This document shows, piece by piece, positions 57,496-64,000 of a stretch of DNA of 64,000 bases. The notes under the pieces are model-generated. The model was not told the DNA's origin, did not search any database, and was given only the letters and a program-made list of their open reading frames with translations. Source of the DNA: Ophioderma brevispina (lineage: Eukaryota; Echinodermata; Ophiuroidea; Amphilepidida; Ophiodermatidae); the NCBI GenBank assembly GCA_023653785.1, contig JAMKCH010079155.1, forward strand, positions 1-64,000, in the 5' to 3' direction. The position numbers and the translations under genes are program-made. Numbering within the stretch: position 1 is the stretch's first letter; every line of letters begins with the position of its first letter.

Positions 57496-58908
57496 TTTGA
57501 ATTAAAACCCGTTTTGTTGCTAGGCAAATTCTGGGCTTCACACACCAGGTACTTTAGGGATAAGAAGTTGCGCCATTCTGACCTCCTTTCCACATATGCA
57601 TGGCATATGAGCTGATATCGGGTTGCATTTTCATTGAAAAACATAAAATGTAAACATTAACAACATGAAAACTAGGGTAGTCTGCGGTCAGAATTGTTAT
57701 GTCTTGCTAGCTTTGAGAAATGGTTCAACTTCTCTGCCCTACACAATGGAACCCTCTGAAGCGATCTTGCTGAGTACCAAAGTCCGGGAACGTGTTCGTA
57801 AAAGAATACTGTTGAGAATAAAGGTTTGCAGTATCATATGGGCTCATAATGTATCCTCGCCAGAAAACTTCAAATATGGGCTCGGCTATGCTCACCCATT
57901 ATTTGCCCATAATTTAACGGCATCACATCAAAACCCGTTTGTTAATTACTACCCAAAAATTTATATTTTTGAAATCCTCGTGAGTAGCGTTTAATCAAAA
58001 TGTATGCCCACGTTCCAAAAAGATTTAATGATTTCGTTTTTTAAAACTAAATAATCATTATCTTTGAAGTAGAGGGTAATACGTAAGAATTCATTAATTA
58101 ATGAAAAGGTTTATTTTTTTTCTAAGTAATGTAGATATGGTACTTGTTAGTAAATATTGTTATCCATTTCTTTTGGTAGTATGACACATAGATGCTTTTT
58201 AATGCTTTTCCCGTAGTTCCAAATATACCCTATCGCTATACATCATATGTCAGGATAAAGTCTTTAACCCTGAAAGTTGTTAACACCACCCTTTTTTGAA
58301 TGCATGCTCGAAATATCATGTGTTTTTGAAATATAATAAAAACCAAGTGTGATTCTTTGGCAGGATTGTGAGGTAATGTGTATATTATGTACTTGTGTCT
58401 TCACCAGGGAATACATCAACAGTACAGCACTGTATATGCTAAAATGCAATCACACATTATTCGGGACATGCAGACAGGCATAAAGGTTTACTCTATAATT
58501 AAAATATTATAAACGTGAAAATGTGTTTTTTCATCATGGAAAAAATATGATCTGAAGCAAAACGTCAAATGAAGAGTTTTTAACCCCATATGTAACATTT
58601 TCCTTTTCTACAGAATTGGCCAATGTTATGATTTTACTAATCTCCCTAATTGCAATTCTAAAACAAATAGCAGATTTCCTATTTTCCACACATGCATTAA
58701 GTAGCTCCTTTACATATTTTACTTAATACCTGACTATTTTTGTTGTTTAGAAGGAGCTTTGATACTATCCTTTTTATGAGCAAGCATTTTTACTTATAAT
58801 CCTCATTGAAAACAAAAGGTTCGACTTTTTAGGAGGTATGGACAAAGGCTAATCTATTTCATATTTAGGACTTTAGATGTTTTTTGAAAAGACTTTTTGG
58901 TGTTTAAG
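57496..58908. other. AT-rich sequence, nothing recognised
   Basis: A 109-codon frame at 57665-57994 shows no domain, signal peptide or family resemblance, and nothing supports it as a gene. Confidence 0.5.
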
Positions 58909-59279
58909 AGGTGCACACAAGAGATTTTCAGTCCATCCACATAATGAATATTTTGCCATATGTTGTGATGTCATATGATTAGACCCGGCACGATTCCCTA
59001 CCTGTTTATTTGGCTACAGAATACATATATGAAATTAAAAGTTATGCATATGCTTATTTCAATAGAATTTTTTAAATTTTGAATTTCCTATTTGCTCCTA
59101 ATATAATTAGAATTTCTAAATTCGACTTTTTGTACCAGAACCTTTTCAGCTTAATCTGTTCTGATGGGGATATTTTTAAAAAATTAAGAATTTCATGGTT
59201 TTTACATTAGTGCAACAATCATAATTTTCACATTTTTTTGGGGGACACCTGTTCTTTGACATCTCTCGGTGTACCTTCA
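58909..59279. mobile_element. MITE family B, diverged copy
   Basis: Starts GAGGTGCACACAAGAGATTT and ends ATCTCTCGGTGTACCTTC. Landmarks are weaker than in other copies but in order. Confidence 0.68.
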
Positions 59280-59904
59280 GATACAAGGCTGATGAGATAT
59301 CTCCCTCAAAATACAACTCCTTTAAGAACAATTAAATAATTCATGTCTGATTGAACTGAAAACTGTTGGCCATTTGAAATGTGTTACCTGCCTGTATAGT
59401 GGTGACATGCCATAATTTTTTGTGGGGCAGTGTGTGGTGTATTGGGAAAAGGACGGATGTGGTACCTTAATACTGTCTAATCAAATGGCAAGTATCGTAC
59501 CGTACCAGGCCCCGTACGTGGGGGGGGGGGGGGGGTGGGGGTTCCCCAAATTCACACAAGGGGTAAGAAGTGTCCACTTTTTGATAAAGGTCCCAATTTA
59601 GGAAATATGCAAAATGTATGCTTTTTTTTGGTGATGCATGTTCAAAACGTCCACACAAGGACCATTTTTTAAGTGGGCTGAGGTCCTTGTTTCCAAAAAA
59701 GGTCCACTTGTTCAAGATAATCCGCACCCCCTGTAAAAATCCTGCGTACAGCCCTGCCTGGTGCATGAAAATAAGTCGCTACATTTTAATTACTGCAAAT
59801 GGTGCCTTGCCAGTTGAAAAAACCACAAAATTTGTGTCAACAAAGATGTTTTTGGGCCAATTTAGAGGGCCATTCCTTTTTAAAATACCGCAAGCATTTT
59901 CTGT

Positions 59905-60253
59905 AAGTGCACTGAGAGATTTCACATTCAGTGTCCCTAAAACAAGCAAAGTACTGCTTTTTGCCCTATGTAGCTTTCGGAGGAATCAAATATCCCCATC
60001 TGAAGGATTAAGCTGAGAATGATTTCTTTTGGTAAAAAAATTGTGAAATTTCTAATTTTTAAATTAAATTGAATTAGTAATTTTAGCTATAAATGTTTTC
60101 ATTGAAATATGAGGAAATCAATCGCATTTGGCTCCTCTTAAAACATTTCTGTATGTGAAATACAAAGGTAAAAATCTAGTGAGTGTCCAATATAATATGA
60201 AATTATATTATACACAATATTGAGTGCCTCACAATCTCTCTTTTGCCCCTTTT
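59905..60253. mobile_element. MITE family B, indel-rich copy
   Basis: Starts GTGCACTGAGAGATTTCACA and ends CTCACAATCTCTCTTTTGCC, matching 51711-52062 in the same orientation with many small indels. It abuts the family A copy that follows. Confidence 0.75.
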
Positions 60254-60784
60254 AAAAAGAGAAATGGCACTTTGAAAATAGTGCGCCCTCAAGATTTTTC
60301 AAAATGGATATTTTTGCATGGGTTGGAGGCTTTTATAATACAAAAGCCCTCACCCCGAAATGCTCTAAGACCAAATCACTTCCTTATGTAACAAACGATT
60401 TTCTAATTTATCGTCCGCCGGCGACGTTAAATTCAGCAACGCTAATATGGGCGTTTAACACAAGACCCAACTCCCTCCTATGCATGTTTCCCACGCTATC
60501 ACACGGTTTAGTCGTCCTAAGAAATAACCTTTCTTTTTGTGGTTTAAATATCAGTGGTACGAGTCAAAAATATTCATTGACTTCACAGTTGTTGATTAAA
60601 AGTTATGAAAACTTAAAGTTGGTCTACACATTACCTGAGATGTCTTTATCCTCATATCAATGTCATCTGTTTTGGGGGTCTGGGTTTATTTTTAGTTGTA
60701 AAATATTCTCTGTACTTTCCATGCCTATACTATCAGTTGACAGATCACATTTCATATGTTTGTGAAATGTCAGTGCCGCTTAAG
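60254..60784. mobile_element. MITE family A, indel-rich copy
   Basis: Starts AAAAGAGAAATGGCACTTTG and ends GTCAGTGCCGCTTAA, with AATAGTGCGCCCTCAAGATT and CGTCCGCCGGCGACG. Confidence 0.8.
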
Positions 60785-60884
60785 TTTTTGAATTCACACT
60801 GCATGATTGGTGTTCAAAAGCCTAAAGATCCAGTAAATACATCGGTCCCTCGACCGCTTGTGTTCCCCGTCGCGGTAGTGCATG

Positions 60885-61480
60885 AATTGTCCTAACATGA
60901 CCTGTGACCTTGATATGGGACCTTCAACCTCATCACCAAATGAGGAGATCCATGTTGCACCTAGATTCAAGTTTGGTTCCATGGAACTCACGTTTTCAAA
61001 ATAAGGGTCAATTTTTACATTTTCAAATTCAGCCCATTTTACAACTTGACCTCACATGGCCTTTGACCTTGGTATGTGACTTGACCTGGTATGTGACCTT
61101 TGACCTCATCAACAAATGAGGTATCCATGTTTGCACCTATGTAATTCAAGTTTGGTTCCATTGAACTTCAACTTTTTCATATTAGGTCCATTTTACATTT
61201 TCACCTATGTTACAACTTGACCTCACATGACCTTTGACCTTGGCATTGACCTTTGACCCATCACCAATGGAGGGATCCATGTTTTCAACCTATGATTCAA
61301 GTTTGGTTCCAATTGAACTTCAACTTTTCTATGAGGTCCATTTTATTTACATTTTCACTCCTATTTTTACATGACCACTACCTCACATGACCTTTGAACC
61401 TTGGCATGTGACCTTTGATTGACCTCAACAACAAGTGGGGGATGCCTGTTTGCAGCCACCTGTGACCCAGTTTTTGGTTT
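60885..61480. repeat. Tandem array of about 140-base units rich in TGACCTTTGACCT
   Basis: About four units with the order TGACCTCACATGACCTTTGA, CCTTGGCATGTGACCTTTGA, CCTCATCA, ATGAGGGATCCATGTTGCAC, AAGTTTGGTTCCATTGAACT and TCAACTTTT. Related units are at 61,880-62,160 (more diverged), 46,380-46,620 and 20,800-21,010. Confidence 0.85.
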
Positions 61481-61879
61481 AATCCATCAAAGTATTGGAA
61501 TTATTACTGCAAATGTTAACCCTTTTTCAACGACACATCATCAAACAACAGCCATCAAAACAGACAACAACAAAACACAGTGACACAAGTAGATCCCTAT
61601 GTGTCTTCCTGCCCTTATCGCAGGCGACCAAAACAACAGTTCACTCTCCAGATTTGAACTCTGGGACCCTCATGTGATCCCTAGCTGGAATTTATGGTGT
61701 AAATATTGGTATATGTTTGCAACACCCATAAGGTGTTTTTTATAATATATGAAAATTTGTCCCGTCCTTTGTGGTCACATAATGTCAAATTTTCATTTTA
61801 CATATAAATACAATTTCTCCGGTTCTAGGGCTTTTCGCGCTTCTACGTCGCTATTTCAAAAGACTATCAGCTGTGGGCC

Positions 61880-62160
61880 GCCCCATACCTTTTACCCTGG
61901 CACCGTGACCTTGATCTCATCACATATGAGTGATCGCATGGTGCACCTATGACAAAAGTTTTGTTCCAATTAACTTCCATTTTCAATTTAGATTCAATTT
62001 TCCATTTTTAGCCCATTTTTCAACTGACCCACTGACCTTTGATTTCAACATACACTTTGACCTCATCACATATGAGGGATCCCATTGTGCACCTTTTACA
62101 GAAGTTTGGTTCCAATTTAAGTTAAAACTTTCAATTGAGGTCAAGAAAAAACTTACAATT
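61880..62160. repeat. Diverged units of the TGACCT array
   Basis: Two units share GTGACCTTGATCTCATCACA or CACTTTGACCTCATCACATA, TATGAG-GATC-CAT-GTGCACC and AGTTT-GTTCCAATT-AACTT with the array at 60,885. Confidence 0.72.
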
Positions 62161-63429
62161 TTTGACACACACACTACACAACACACACACCCCTACATAC
62201 CACCAACGCACAGCGGATTGCTAAGTGGTCCTGCAGCTATAGGGTTGGCCCACAATTAACATAAAGCTAGGAAAGTATATCACAAAAGGGGAAATTCTTA
62301 AATTGTAACTGTTCAAAAAATCATGAAAAACAGTTTGGCCAAAATGTTCCCTCTTTTATTCAAAATACCATATCTTAGGATCCATATGTATCGTAACTGA
62401 TTTATTTTGTAATATGTTCATGAAAGTGTTTGAAGTTAAAGATCCCCCATGCAGTTCAGTTTGTGTTGACCATCATATGTAACGTTTCACTTCTCAACAG
62501 ATTCATTTTGCTTTGTGGTGCATTTCATATCAGAAAGAAGCCTAAAATAAAACAAATTGCATATTCTCAAGAAGAGCTCTGAAAAAGAATGTATTTTATA
62601 CCTAAAGTACCAAACCAAAATGCCAGGGAAATCAAGAGTTCAAATCTTCAGTTATATTTTTACTTTCAGGGAGCGGCTCTTGGTGCATTTCGTAACCAAA
62701 TTATGCTACCTGGATTGGGTTTTTTTTAAAAAAAGAAATATTTTTGAGCTTCCTGATTGAATCTTTGTCCCCATTGATTAACAGGTCACTACGAATTGTA
62801 CAAAACGTTTCAAACTTCAAAACAAACGCTTGATGGTACACCCTAATTAGATACTGGAATAAAAGTTTAATTTCAATATTTTGTCATTTTGAAAAAAAGC
62901 AAACATCTCTGATTTTTTTCAGTTATCCTTGCAATAACAGAAAACAATTGAAACCAAACAAACCACCTTACACATCTAAACATCAACCGCTTGAATATTA
63001 TTGCTAAAATAATAAATATTCTGAAATTGATTTTCAATGTTTTTAAGAAATAGGGAACAGTTTTCCCCCCCAAACATTAGAAGCATATTAGTCTTCAATG
63101 GTGTAGTTGACCTTTTTTTTTCCTACACATTGATTGAATTTTGCCGCAGTTTGTGGGGAAAATAGACCGTGTTGTCTGACATTGGCAACTGCCTGTTTTC
63201 TTAAAATATGCCCTGCTATGCACAATGCACGTACACACTTACTTAAAAGGCTGGTTGATTCCGATTATTATGTGTTCTCTACTTGCTATAAAAAGAGAGC
63301 CTGGCACTTGCACATACATACCCCATCAGTACCGTGAAACAACTTGCGGTTTTGATGGTAGACCGCAATAATCATTTCAAAGCCCTATTCAATCCTGTGC
63401 TAATAAGTGGTTACACTAAAACGGTGCGG
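62161..63429. other. AT-rich sequence, nothing recognised
   Basis: It begins with a short CA-rich stretch (ACACACACTACACAACACAC). No coding or repeat family assignment was possible. Confidence 0.5.
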
Positions 63430-63851
63430 TTTTTTTTTGTTTATATCGTGGGAATGTAATGGATTCGAGGGCTCAAATTTCAGGACGACATGAGAAAAAT
63501 GACTGCCTTTTCCTCTGAATATCAAAATCGCGATACATACTAACTACGTCCGGGTAAATCATGGGGGGTCCCAAAGACAGCGGCACGCCCCTTGAAAAAT
63601 AACAATCTTTTTATATTGGGCAGAACAGTAAGTTACGATCAAAATTTGCTGTCATTTCGATGAGGTTTCTATTTTTTTCATTGATCTTTTCTCCTAACAA
63701 TTCTGTATCATTGATATCAATTTGAATGAACATTCCACTTTGTTAGTCTCAACCTTATTTCACTTTTGGGTCCTAAATTTAAGCCGTTGGACCTTTTTGA
63801 TACTAAGTGTTTTTGCATGGTGTGAAAATCGTCATGAGATTTCTAATTTAC

Positions 63852-64000
63852 TAACGGTGCAACAAGAGTTTTGAGGCACCCAAATATTGGTGTCATAATG
63901 TAATTTCATATAGATTGACACTCAATAGATTTCTTGCCTTGTATTTTGCTACGAATGTTTCAAAAGAAACGTAAGGCGATTTGGATTTGTCTTGTCTTAT
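63852..64000. mobile_element. MITE family B, copy cut by the window end
   Basis: Starts ACGGTGCAACAAGAGTTTTG and continues with TAATTTCATATAGATTGACA and AATAGATTTCTTGCCTTGTA, the left half of family B. The right half is outside the window. Confidence 0.8.

Noticed and set aside
57665..57994. 109-codon frame as a possible downstream gene
   Set aside because: No recognised domain, no splice or promoter support, AT-rich setting.

Overview
This window is eukaryotic, AT-rich, intron-dominated genomic DNA from an invertebrate animal. One gene explains nearly all the recognisable coding sequence: the 3' part of a type III classical cadherin (the class of Drosophila DN-cadherin and sea urchin G-cadherin), on the + strand from 1442 to a stop codon at 53077-53079. 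Type III cadherins with laminin-G and EGF domains occur in protostomes and in non-chordate deuterostomes. From the wording of the domains and the large load of short inverted-repeat elements I lean towards an echinoderm or hemichordate, but this is inference; no species marker is present.

Layout. I place 21 exons. Exons 1-9 (1442-23594) encode the tail of one extracellular cadherin (EC) repeat and roughly six further EC repeats. Exons 9-11 (23398-29466) encode the primitive classic cadherin domain (PCCD); the middle one (25975-26081) is a tentative call. Exons 12-13 carry a cysteine-rich box, the first EGF and laminin G domain 1; exons 14-15 finish LG1 and start the second EGF; exons 16-18 are LG2 and a further EGF start; exon 19 is the last EGF and half of the membrane segment; exons 20-21 are the p120-binding and beta-catenin-binding cytoplasmic tail. 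Intron phases agree at most junctions between clean exons. The gene start lies upstream of the window. After 53079 there is a probable 3' UTR and then about 9 kb with repeats only.

The introns are built from interspersed elements: several families of 260-570 bp MITE-like elements with terminal inverted repeats, often joined end to end at TTAA-like sites; fold-back hairpins; long inverted repeats; a decayed Mutator-like element with long terminal repeats near 10.3-14.8 kb; the 3' end of a non-LTR retrotransposon on the minus strand (25.2-25.9 kb); minisatellites at 50.3 and 61 kb; a 1-kb purine tract; and duplicated blocks at 13-17 kb and 46.6-48.6 kb.

The most practical observation is that the coding exons fall into alternating blocks. 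Exons 1-2, 6, 11-14 and 21 read open with matching phases, while exons 3-5, 7-10 and 15-20 need single-base indel corrections although their protein signature and most splice sites are kept. That pattern looks like unpolished gap-filled sequence between polished contigs more than a pseudogene. I did not find a convincing new biological system.
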